From assembly GCA_004369085.1 (NCBI GenBank), contig ML210160.1:1-42465 (forward strand): 42,465 bases of DNA. The letters are read 5' to 3'. Made by a program: the position numbers and the translations under genes. The first letter of the stretch is position 1. Each line of letters opens with the position of its first letter. The notes beneath the pieces were generated by a model that made no database searches, was not told where the DNA came from, and saw only the letters and a program-made list of their open reading frames with translations. Source of the stretch: Coprinopsis marcescibilis. Taxonomy: Eukaryota > Basidiomycota > Agaricomycetes > Agaricales > Psathyrellaceae. Shown here piece by piece: positions 9,863-19,410 of this stretch.

Positions 9863-12800
9863 ATGTGGGCAGTAGGCCAGCGGGTGCTTGGCAAGTGTTT
9901 ACTGACAGCGACAGCGACGGCGCCGGTTTCGACTGCAACTTGGTTGCAATGCCGCAGGTCCACGCTGCGATTCGACCGCGCCAATTCTCTTTGCCGGCGG
10001 GATGGGTACTTTGGGGTTAGGGCGTTTGGAAGTTCAAGTAGTAGGCCATTGCCGCGATGGATAAACTCGAAAAGCGGGGAGCAGGAGGATGAGGCCGAGG
10101 CAGAACACGAGCAGGAGAAGGATCAACAGAGCGATGAAGGCAGCGGCGACAAACCAAAGCCTAAACCCGAGGAGAAGGACATCGACAAACCGGCAGTCGC
10201 TTCGGAAAGTGCCGAGTCAACTCAACCACCAGCAGAATCATCACCACCACCACCTCCTCCTCCACCTGCCTCGGGGTCCTCGGCTCCCCCAAATACCAAC
10301 TCACTCACGAAGCCGTCAGTTCCGTCCAGTTATCCGTACCCGTTATTGGCCCTCCCCATCGCCCGCCGTCCGCTGTTTCCCGGATTCTACAAGGCCGTGG
10401 TTATCAAGGACCCCGCTGTGGTCAAGGCTATCAAGGAGATGATGCGTCGCGGCCAGCCGTATCTCGGGGCTTTCCTGCTCAAGGACAAGGCGGATGCCGC
10501 GGACGAGGACAAGGACGTGATTGATAGTTTGGACGAGGTTCATGATGTTGGCGTGTTTTGTCAGGTCACAAGCGTTTTTGCGGCTGCCTCGCCGCCGGGA
10601 TCGACGCCTGGAAAGGAGTCTACGAAGGAGTCTGCGAAGGAGGGCGATGCCAAACAATCTCCAACGGAAGAAGCGCTGACAGCTGTGCTCTATCCTCATC
10701 GCCGAATCAAGATCACCGAGCTCGTACAGTCGGCCACTCAGGCCAAGCCCGTCATCCATGTCGTCGACGTCGAAGATTCGCCGGCCGACGTGGCAGAGTC
10801 TGGTGAGTTTGAGCCTATCTGTCCGCCGACTTTTGCTAATCCACCCTCAGCAGCGCCCCCGCCGGCCTCGCCGACGTCCTTCCTCACCGAGTTCCCGATC
10901 TCCACCGTCCGGATCACCAACCTCCCGACAGCCGCCTACGCCAAGGACAACCAGCACATCCGCGCCTTCACCAGCGAGATCGTCAGCGTCTTCAAGGACA
11001 TTGCCCAGCTCAATCCGCTCTTCCGCGATCAGATTACCAACTTTAGCATCAACCAGGTGACAAGCGCGAATATCTTTGACGAACCGGACAAGCTTGCAGA
11101 CTTTGCCGCCGCTGTTAGCAGTGGCTTGCCAGCCGAGTTACAGGGTGTCTTGGAGAGCGTGGACGTGGAGGAACGCCTTAGGCGCGCCCTTGAGGTGTTG
11201 AAGAAGGAACTCATCAACGCCGAACTCCAGAACAAGCTCGTACGGGATGTGGATTCCAAGATTGCCAAACGACAGCGCGAGTACTATCTCACCGAACAGC
11301 TCAAGAACATCAAGAAGGAGCTTGGGTTGGAGAGCGACGGCAAGGATCGTCTACTGGCCAAGTTTAGGGAGCGGGCGGAAAAGACGAGCATGCCAGAGGC
11401 GGTTAAAAAGGTGTTTGAGGAGGAAATGACCAAGCTGAGCATGCTTGAGCCGGGTGCGAGCGAGGCGAATGTCACTCGCAACTATCTCGATTGGCTCGTC
11501 AGCATTCCTTGGGGTGTCCATACCCCCGAGACCTATTCACTTCCTACCGCCAAGGCCATTCTCGACGAGGACCACTACGGGTTGCAGCAAGTCAAGGACC
11601 GCATTCTCGAGTTCCTTGCAGTTGGGAAGCTGCGAGGTAGCGTTCAGGGTAAAATTGTCTGTCTTGTTGGGCCACCAGGTGTGGGCAAAACGAGTGTGGG
11701 ACGAAGTGTCGCGAGATGTGTGGGCAGGAGATTTGTTAGATTCAGTGTGGGTGGTTTGACGGATGTAGCGGAGATCAAGGGACATCGGAGGACCTATGTC
11801 GGGTGAGTAGTTTGCCCGCCTGTCAACGCAGAAGCTCACCATCGTTCAATAGTGCGCTCCCCGGCAAGATTATTCAATCCCTCAAGCGCGTCGAGACGGA
11901 GAACCCGCTTGTTTTGATCGACGAAATCGACAAGATTGGACGGGGAATCAACGGAGATCCTGCAAGTGCACTCCTGGAGATGTTGGACCCCGAACAGAAC
12001 GGCAGTTTCTTGGACCATTAGTGAGTTTTCCTTTTTATTTGGGCCCCCTGATATTAATCTCGTTTCAGCCTCGACCTTCCTGTCGACCTTTCCAGGGTTC
12101 TGTTTGTCTGCACGGCGAATACTCTCGATACTATCCCTGCGCCGCTTCTGGACCGAATGGAGGTCTTGGAGGTTAGCGGGTATGTAAGCGAGGAGAAGGC
12201 TCAGATCGCGCAGAGGTATTTGGGTCCTCAGGTGGGTTGTTCTTCCACTCATGTAGAGCACTACTAACCCGTCGCGCAGGCCAAGGAACAATGCGGATTG
12301 AAAGACGCAGATGTCGATATCACGCCTGAAGCGATCGATGTCCTCATCAAATGGTACGCGCGGGAGAGTGGTGTGAGGAACTTGAAAAAGTACATCGAGA
12401 AGGTGCGTTTGTTGTGCTTGAGTGCATGGTCATGCGACTGACAGTGTGGATGCTAGATCTATCGCAAGGCTGCGTTGAAAATCGTGGAAGAGGTTGGCGA
12501 GCCGGTTGAGGTTCCTGCCATCGCCGCTGCTGCTGCTACTGTCGAGACTGAGTCTTCGACGTCGGAAACGACAACGGTTGAACCTGCATCGACGATTGCT
12601 CCTGACGCCGACCCAGCCACCACCCCTACGACATCTGACACTGCTACCGAATCCTCGACAACTGCGACACCTACCACGACTGTAGAACGCAAGCCGATGG
12701 TCATTCCAGACTCTGTACATGTCAGAGTTACGCCAGAGAACCTGAAAGAGTACGTTGGGCCCCAGGTGTACCAGCGAGACAGGATGTTCGGTGGGACTGT

Positions 12801-13599
12801 TACGAGGCGGGAGAAGAACAAGGATGGGAATGGGGAAAGTTTAGTTGAGAGGAAGGGGCGATTGGCGCCTCCTGGTGTTAGCACTGGGCTTGGTTATCTT
12901 GGTAATGGCAGCGGAAGTGTCATGCCTGTCGAAGCTATGGTGCGTATTCTCCTTGCATGTTTCCTCTCCGCAGTCGCGCTAATACCTCGTATGACAGAGC
13001 ATGCCTGGCAAAGGATCTCTGCAGTTGACTGGCAAGCTTGGGGAGGTGATTCGGGAGAGTGCACAGATTGGGCTGAGCTGGGTGAAGGCGCATGCGTTTG
13101 AACTTGGGTTGACGAAGAGTGAGAGCGAGGTGTTTTTGACGGATCGGGATTTGCATGTGCACATGCCTGAGGGTGCTGTTGGCAAGGAGGGACCGAGTGC
13201 GGGCACGGCGATCTTGGTTGCGTTTGTGAGTCTGTTCAAGGGTGTAAGAGTCGACAGCGATATCGGTGAGCTTGTTCCGTTTGCGTTTTGGTGTTCATGC
13301 TAACGTTTCGTCCAGCTCTTACAGGGGAGATCTCGCTTTCTGGACAGGTGTTGCCGGTTGGGGGGTTGAAGGAGAAGATCTTGGCGGCGCATCGGGCAGA
13401 GATCCGGACGATTGTTGCGCCCGAGGCGAATCGGGCTGATATTGAGGAGAATGTACCGCAGAGTGTGAAGGAAGGGATTCGGTTTGTGTATGTGGAGAAT
13501 GTGGAGGAGGTTTTGGATGAGGTGTTTGGGATCCGGGTGGGCGAATTGGCGGGGGAGAATGGGAGTGTGAAGGGTGTGGAGGGTGTTGAGAAGAATTGA
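9863..13599 (+). CDS. PIM1: mitochondrial Lon protease (PIM1 homologue)
   Basis: ATP-dependent serine protease of the mitochondrial matrix that degrades damaged and unassembled proteins. Proposed exons: 9863-10802, 10851-11802, 11853-12020, 12069-12231, 12280-12402, 12457-12939, 12998-13265, 13316-13599, giving 1126 aa. The N-terminus is rich in Arg, Ser and Thr without acids until about residue 70 (targeting peptide; RAFGSSSS looks like a processing site). A charged and Pro-rich linker follows, then the Lon substrate-binding domain (from about residue 150). The AAA+ module has Walker [10 protein letters not shown] near 586 and Walker B VLIDEID near 650. The protease domain has the catalytic Ser in GPSAGT (about 1009). 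The Lys 43 residues later in GGLKEK matches the Ser-Lys spacing of E. coli Lon. A Ser/Thr/Ala-rich insert lies at about 795-865. The first intron is 48 bp, in frame and without stops, so retention would add 16 residues. It is the only gene between the two inverted KP4/F-box arms. Confidence 0.96.
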
Positions 13600-14649
13600 T
13601 TGGTCGATCACTCAGTGCACGTTCAGGCAAGAGAGGGAGGGGGGAGAAAAGACGGCGCCGCAGATTGGATGGTCAACTGTGATCTCGATGTATCATGGGA
13701 CGGCGTGTCGAGGTTGTTGTCGGTTTCTTGATCTATAACGTTCATAGATTCGTACGGTCGCGTGCGTACGTGCGTACGTGCGTACATCATACTACATAGA
13801 TATACATGCATGCGTGGTAGTTTTTCTACTCTTACTACTACTACTATTTTGTACTGGGCGTTTTTCTACGTTGCATTAATCATGACTAACCCTGCTCATT
13901 AAACATTTAAATGTTAGTGTTTGGGTGTACGGTGTGCAGTTGTGGATATGTGCACGTCGCGCATTTTGGAGTCGATCCTTGGAGTCGGGACTTTTGCCCT
14001 CTTGGGGAGTCCAAGCCTCACGGTATACTCTCAACCGGGGACATCTCACACTTGAGCCCGACGAGGCCAAAGGGCGCGATATCGTACTTGTCGACGTGTG
14101 AGCTGGAAGAGCTGGAAAGAGGTGATGTATGGGCGTCTGATCAAGGTTACTAAGAAACCCTGAAGCTTGCAGTCTTTCTGTCGCAGGCTGGAATTGTCCA
14201 CCCACGCTTTAGACCCGCTGGGGAATACATAATGTGTCCAGCACGCAGCGATGGTATGGTATAATGTGGTGTGGTTTTACGATGAAGTCGGTTTTCGCGG
14301 AGCGCCGCTTGCAGCGAAGCAGATTCCAGAGCATTCGAGTGGCCAATATTTTGTCAAGCCAATTAATATTTACCCAGTTCGTGAATCGCCCGGGATGTGT
14401 GTTTGAGACGCATAGCCTACAGTTCAGGACCGTCTCAGTTGGAAGCTAATACTCACTTGCGACTCGAGATTGGGTCGGCCCCGTGGTTGTTGCAAATCTA
14501 AAACACCTACTATATCTGCGCCGTGAATCTTGATAGGTATCTGGATATCCGATGGCATGGCCGTATCGGCTCTTGCTAATTATAACTCTTCCTGAGTTGG
14601 TTGGCTCTGTTTGATGCGTCGACTGCACAGGGTATAAGTAACTAATCAA
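13600..14649. other. intergenic downstream of Lon
   Basis: 3' flank of Lon. It contains three perfect copies of the 8-mer cgtgcgta at 13761-13784 and a short act/cta run near 13828-13845. Short open frames have no recognisable product. I see no other feature. Confidence 0.5.
13761..13784 (+). repeat. tandem 8-mer, three copies
   Basis: The unit cgtgcgta is repeated three times without change, 160 bp after the Lon stop codon. It is a simple microsatellite. Confidence 0.85.
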
Positions 14650-15003
14650 CCCTCCAAGGGCCGCTCGTGTTGACGTAGCTGGCCGCGAAAGGAAATGTCA
14701 CAATGTGCTTACTACCTTCTTATTAGACGGTGAACGTTGGACCGGATAGAAGGTTGCAGCTGAAACTCAGTTGCCGGGGTTCCATGCCCGCTTAAGGATC
14801 GAGTGAGTTCTGCGATTATAGGTAGCCCTCCAAGGGCCGCGTTAATGAAAGTGTAATGTATAAAAGTGCTTACTACCCTCTTATTAGGCAGTGAACAAGT
14901 TGAACCGAATAGAAGGTTACAACTGAAACTCTGTCGCCGGAGCTCCATGCCCGCTCAAGGATCGAGAACGTTCTGCGATTCAAGTCGAACACCGCTGGGT
15001 CGG
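14650..15003 (+). repeat. local tandem duplication, period about 176 bp
   Basis: Copies at 14650-14825 and 14826-15003 both start ccctccaagggccg. They share gtgcttacta, the block gaaggtt...ctgaaactc and the end ttctgcgatt. The second copy continues into aagtcgaacaccgctgggtcgg, which matches 1625-1650 of unit A and 7358-7383 of unit B in the same orientation. Homology with unit A extends weakly to about 15110. Confidence 0.8.
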
Positions 15004-15330
15004 CCTTAGAGATGCTTATCCCATCGAAACATAGCTATGTGTCAGGGTTTAGAAACTTTAAGCGCTCGTAGCCTTTGGTTGTTACCGCATCCGAAGCTGT
15101 ACGTTCTGGGTGACAATAACAAGTTACGAAAGCTAACTGTTTGCATTATATCTTCATCATAAGTAACGTTACCCTGTCGGAGACTGGAGCTTATGGTTGT
15201 CAAGTCATCACCTCACATTGGAATTAAACCCGAGATCCACACACCCTCTGACAACCCTGACGCGAAGCCCATCGCACATACTCGCCTCATAGCTGCATAT
15301 GACAAATATTTACCTTCAAATCAATTTCGC
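15004..15330. other. non-coding stretch before KP4-C
   Basis: No gene is seen. 15004-15110 is weakly related to 1650-1790 of unit A. From about 15245 the sequence matches the reverse complement of 1080-1210, the promoter-side flank of KP4-A. Confidence 0.5.
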
Positions 15331-15349
15331 GTGGAGGGCCAGAGAAATG

Positions 15350-15509
15350 TATAAAAGGATACCTACTGCACTGAGCAGTACAGTATCAAACCATCCACTT
15401 TCACATAGGCAACAGACTCCTAACCTTTAAGTTTCACCTAACAGTGAGTTCCCCAGTCAGCCCTTTACCATATTTACAACGTCCTAACTCATCTCTCCGC
15501 CTATACAAG
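15350..15509 (+). promoter_or_regulatory. KP4-C core promoter and 5'UTR intron
   Basis: TATAAAA at 15350-15356 is 181 bp upstream of the ATG. A probable leader intron covers 15444-15509: donor GTGAGT, branch-like CCTAACTC, acceptor ACAAG. The arrangement is the same as in copies A and B. Confidence 0.62.
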
Positions 15510-15530
15510 CCCACCCACCAAACCATCACA

Positions 15531-15908
15531 ATGAAGCTCTTCACCATCGTCAGCAGTGCACTTATGCTCGCCTCCAGCGCAAGCGCCCTCGGGATCAACT
15601 GCCGCGGCAGCTCCAACTGCGCCGGCACCCTCTGCAACCTCAGCCAGCTCATCGCCCAAGCCGCCCAGCTCCCCGACAACAACCAATACTTCCCCGGGCA
15701 GCACATCGTCTGCTGCGGCTCATCGGGCTCCCCTGGGGGTATCTGCGCCTTCACCCAGAACACCTCCCAGAACATCAGCGGGCGCCGTGTCAAGGAGCTC
15801 CTCCAGGGCCTATCCAACCATGGATGTGGCAAGTGTGGAAGCAACCCGTTCGAGAGGAATGATGTCCAATTTGGCCAGCTTACGGTCAACTTTGTTAGCC
15901 AACGCTAG
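15531..15908 (+). CDS. KP4 killer-toxin-like secreted protein, copy C
   Basis: Intact 125-aa secreted cysteine-rich protein with a 19-aa signal peptide and about 106 mature residues. It has eight cysteines at the same positions as copies A and B and the same KP4 family motifs. It is closest to copy B (4 differences) and carries two private changes in the GSSGSPGGI loop. The ATG at 15531 follows the leader intron and is conserved. The F-box-like gene 2 lies 632 bp downstream on the same strand, as in the other arm. The family assignment is by motif and cysteine pattern. The function in this fungus (competitor killing, host interaction or self-signalling) is not shown by sequence. Confidence 0.92.
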   Translation: MKLFTIVSSALMLASSASALGINCRGSSNCAGTLCNLSQLIAQAAQLPDNNQYFPGQHIVCCGSSGSPGGICAFTQNTSQNISGRRVKELLQGLSNHGCGKCGSNPFERNDVQFGQLTVNFVSQR

Positions 15909-16436
15909 ATGACTATGTCCAGGGTCTTCAGCGAAGTACAGGCGGAAGCTGCGCTAGGCTCATTCTCGGCACTTTGTAATAGTGAACCATGTACATCGTC
16001 CTATGTAGCGATTTGAATTCTACTTAAGCCAGGCGCATAAGTCTCAATTCATGTTTACATTTATGATTGTCTCGATGATCACTCCCACGACCGTTTATAC
16101 AAAGGACCTGTAGCGCAACGAAGGTCACAGAAATGCCTATTGATTTTCATTTATTGATTAAATTAGAGAGGAGACAAACTCACCCATACGTCACGTTGCA
16201 ACAGGGCTGAGTCGTACGTAGTACTGCGCCAAGAATCTACGCATGGACTGTTGCTACCGCTGAAGGTTGGACCATCAACAAAAGGCAATTAATTACTAGG
16301 CCAAGCGCTTTGTTACCAAGGTGGGCAGTGGCTAGCGAGCTCAGCTAGAGTGAAGGGCACCACAGAGGTCTTCGAAGCAGTGCACGAGTGACCCAAGCGC
16401 GCTTGTACCTCCCACTCGATGCACTGGTAGCAATCC
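15909..16436. other. intergenic between KP4-C and F-box-like 2
   Basis: Aligns with the reverse complement of 5818-6252. It contains an arm-specific extra segment of about 65 bp near 16255-16325. No gene is seen. Confidence 0.6.
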
Positions 16437-16444
16437 TATAAATA
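16437..16444 (+). promoter_or_regulatory. TATA box of F-box-like gene 2
   Basis: TATAAATA about 105 bp upstream of the ATG at 16541, in a segment conserved with the first copy (tcctataaa...cacgcgtcc). Confidence 0.55.
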
Positions 16445-16540
16445 CACGCGTCCATCTGCATCGTATTTCATCTCAAACTCGTCACAAAACTCAGCGTCTA
16501 TCTAATTCATCAACAACCGGTGAACCACTCAGATTCGAGC

Positions 16541-18157
16541 ATGTCTACTGGCATCACTACCAAATTCCTGAGGGCCCATTTTGCGGATGTTCTCTTTATC
16601 CAATTGCTCCCCTATGAAATCTGGGAGGAGATAATCGACTACGCAGCATCGACCAACATTCGGACCCTCCTATCTCTAACCTACGTAAGGCCATTCCAAC
16701 CCCACGCTCACCGCATTCTGTACCGCACAATATATCTCAACCTAGCTCTCGACTCACAGCGATGCGATAGACGTATAGGTCTACTCTACCGCACGCTTTC
16801 AGAACGACCAATGCTTGGTGGGTATGTGCGCGGTATTCAGATATTGAGGGATTCAACAGAGCAAGATGGGAGGTTGAGGTGGCGTAGGTTGAGCGAACAT
16901 AGCAGTGGAGGCTATTTAGGCGAGCTGATGACAACCATTTTGGGCAAGGAAGACTGGTTTGAGCGGGATGCAGTTACTCGAGCGCCTTTGGACGCTATGG
17001 AAATCACAGCGGCAGACGGCTCAGAAATGCACAATACGCCCGAGCAAGACAGCAAATTCATTCCTCTCGAGCTACACTGGCCAAACTACAGCCTGAATGA
17101 GGAGGACATGATCACACAATGGGAGAGAAAGGTCAGCTGGCATGACCCAGATCACACCGAGACAATTCACCTCCCCGGGATTCTCCGCCTCACCCCTAAC
17201 GTGCGGACATATGAGCTCGGACAGATGCGCGTGTCTCGCGTTCACCCTAATTGGAGTAAATTCAAGCACCCTTTGAGGAGTGCCTTGGTGGAGGCGTTGA
17301 GGGGCAAGCGCCTGCAGCGTGTCCATATTGGAGGTCTGCTAAGCATCCCAAGCTTTGTATTCGCAGCCACCCCAGCAGTGTATGTGCGAACTGGTAATGG
17401 CGCCTCTGTTGTGCAGCGGGGCACGGCGTGCACAGTGAAGTCTTTGGCCCGTGGGGATAATCCGATTCGGTGGGTGGTGCTTGGAGACATCGCCTGGTCT
17501 TGCCAATCCCCCTTTCTAAAGATGAGCACTCTCTGGAAGGTCGGTCGGATTGAGTTCACCCCTAACTCTCCCGCGGCATTGGAAGCATTGAACGGTGCTT
17601 GTATTGCACTCCAAGACTCACTCACACATCTGGCGGTTGATTTAAGGCAACTTGCCCGCACTATGATTGAGAATAATTGGAAGCCACATATGCAAGGAAG
17701 GTTGAACCTTAAGTGCTTATACCAACTCGAGACCGTCCATCTAATTTTCACTGATTGGAAGCTCGGCATTGAGAACAATGCAGTCACCAAGATGGCCAGC
17801 GATAGCTGGTGGTGGTGGGTAATTGACGCTCTGCGCAGCGCACTGCATAGGCCTGGACATGGCTCTCTGCGGAGCATTTTCCTGGTTATTATCTACCGGG
17901 ATATGATGCACATGGAGGAACTGATGAACTGGGACGGTCGGATTTGGGCTGCATTACAAAAGGTGCTGGCGGACCAGGTGAAGAGCGGCGTTAAACGTGT
18001 GCGTGTTTGTCTTCAGTCAGCTACCATATATCCAACGATAGAGTTCCCAGAAGAGCAGAAGTTGAGGATTTTGTCAAGGGTTCACAAGCGCTTGGAGTCT
18101 GTTGGTGGACTTGAGGTGTCGCATCATTCGACCAGTGATTTATTGTTTAGACTATGA
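16541..18157 (+). CDS. F-box-like protein, copy 2 (partner of KP4-C)
   Basis: Single-exon gene of 538 aa and the paralogue of the gene at 4061-5665. Residues about 20-60 are F-box-like (LPYEIWEEIIDYA), followed by a long leucine-rich region. The same SWWWW tryptophan cluster lies near residue 420. An in-frame GTG at 16520 would extend the frame, but the ATG at 16541 is the eukaryotic start and aligns with copy 1. The copies differ by small indels (for example an extra TN in the F-box loop and an extra ITAADG) and by many substitutions, about 15-20% by eye. That is much more than the linked KP4 proteins differ. An SCF-adaptor role is inferred from the motif only. Confidence 0.8.
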   Translation: MSTGITTKFLRAHFADVLFIQLLPYEIWEEIIDYAASTNIRTLLSLTYVRPFQPHAHRILYRTIYLNLALDSQRCDRRIGLLYRTLSERPMLGGYVRGIQILRDSTEQDGRLRWRRLSEHSSGGYLGELMTTILGKEDWFERDAVTRAPLDAMEITAADGSEMHNTPEQDSKFIPLELHWPNYSLNEEDMITQWERKVSWHDPDHTETIHLPGILRLTPNVRTYELGQMRVSRVHPNWSKFKHPLRSALVEALRGKRLQRVHIGGLLSIPSFVFAATPAVYVRTGNGASVVQRGTACTVKSLARGDNPIRWVVLGDIAWSCQSPFLKMSTLWKVGRIEFTPNSPAALEALNGACIALQDSLTHLAVDLRQLARTMIENNWKPHMQGRLNLKCLYQLETVHLIFTDWKLGIENNAVTKMASDSWWWWVIDALRSALHRPGHGSLRSIFLVIIYRDMMHMEELMNWDGRIWAALQKVLADQVKSGVKRVRVCLQSATIYPTIEFPEEQKLRILSRVHKRLESVGGLEVSHHSTSDLLFRL

Positions 18158-18728
18158 GAGTTTTTTCAATTGAATACATGCTTAAACGGAGCGCAACTTA
18201 TTAATCTACATTTACTGTTGAAGTCTGAAAATCTGAAGCATTATAAGACGCAAAGGATCTTGAAAGGAAGGAAGGGAGAGCGAAAACCGAGTCCCCGCCT
18301 GGTACGACCACGGGGGTTCGTTTCGCTCAGAGCACGTAATGCGTATACCATGGACACCAGGCCATCATTGCCCACTTGAACTATCAGGCACTTATAAGTT
18401 ATAGCCAATAATCAAATACCTGATTACTGCTATGAACGTCTGAGACAAATGGCAAACAAATGTAGTCCAATTAGGGGTTATAATAAGTCGCAGTAGTGTT
18501 CCAACTTCCAAATATCCCCTACCATATCTGTGCGCTCGTGTGCTTTGGTACCGCGAAGTTGACGAACAGGGTAAAAACTAAAATACCAGGACATTTTGCA
18601 GCCGCATTGTCCCACTGTACACAAATGCCACTCCTGCCTTCTAACAGGGACACATTTGGTGTATGTTGGGAATATCGAAGATTTCTAAAGTACCTTTGTC
18701 GAATATAATCACCAAATAATCACAGTAT

Positions 18729-19055
18729 CAGTACATAAACAGGCATTTTAACTTTTCACGGGTTTCTCGACTCAGGAACCCTTCACAGAAACCTTTAGAA
18801 AGCTGGAAACCTGGTGACTCAGAAACCTAGGTCCATTTTTGCGGAAATTGAGTTTGGCCTACGGAGTATAGACTTGGGTACCGTAGGAAACCTATCAATT
18901 TTGAACGGTATGTATATACAAAAATGCAGAAGAGAAAACATCTAGGTATGAAGTGGTTTCCAGGTTTCCGAGGTTTCACAGGTTTCTAGGTATCAGGAAG
19001 CCTTGAAACCGCGAAAAACCAGCAGAAACCCGAAAATTAAAATGTCATTTTACTG
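18729..19055. mobile_element. MITE-like element with GGTTTC/GAAACC arrays
   Basis: About 327 bp bounded by CAGTA...TACTG. Imperfect inverted ends follow: cattttaacttttcacgggt at 18744 against the reverse complement of 19024-19044 (agaaacccgaaaattaaaat plus g). Inside, the left half has several GAAACC words and the right half several GGTTTC words, so the single strand could fold into a long hairpin. No open frame is present. Flanking bases are AT on both sides, too short to prove a target-site duplication. A non-autonomous DNA transposon is the best guess. Confidence 0.5.
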
Positions 19056-19410
19056 ATTGGCGCACATGCTCCTCCCAACCGTGGAAGGTTACACTTCGGT
19101 TCTGTCACCTAAGTTTGAAAAAGACACTTGTTATTACGTTATGTATATATTAACACGTAGAAGCACGTAACCCTCCTTGGATAGTAAATTTTACCGCTGA
19201 ATAATGCGTGCTTGAACAATGTCTACCCGTGGAGCCCACGCCTCCCCGTCGTGATCCACCCATAACACCAGAACTAACACCCACGAAGCAATAGCAAGAA
19301 TAAAAGCGTCCATACATGAGAGCAAGATAAAGCATAGAAAAGCAACGGCCATATTACACACATCACAAAAAAGAAGCCATTCATCTAGAATAAAAAAGAA
19401 GTCTATTTAA
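19056..19410. other. intergenic / IDO-1 3' flank
   Basis: AT-rich stretch without a recognisable gene. The part nearest 19410 is probably the 3'UTR of the IDO gene on the minus strand. Confidence 0.5.

Larger units (their letters stand above)
15330..18715 (+). repeat. right arm of the inverted duplication (KP4-C + F-box-like 2)
   Basis: This arm mirrors 3540-6850: KP4-like gene, intergenic, F-box-like gene and about 550 bp of 3' flank. The last clear match ends near 18715 (tgtcgaatataatcac, against the reverse complement of 3550-3566). Upstream of the KP4 TATA box the sequence resembles unit A more than unit B, so the arm is a mosaic. Confidence 0.85.

Noticed and set aside
556..15908. Integrated dsRNA virus as source of the KP4-like genes
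   Set aside because: No polymerase or capsid sequence is near, the genes have a fungal TATA box and leader intron, and the repeats are explained by segmental duplication.
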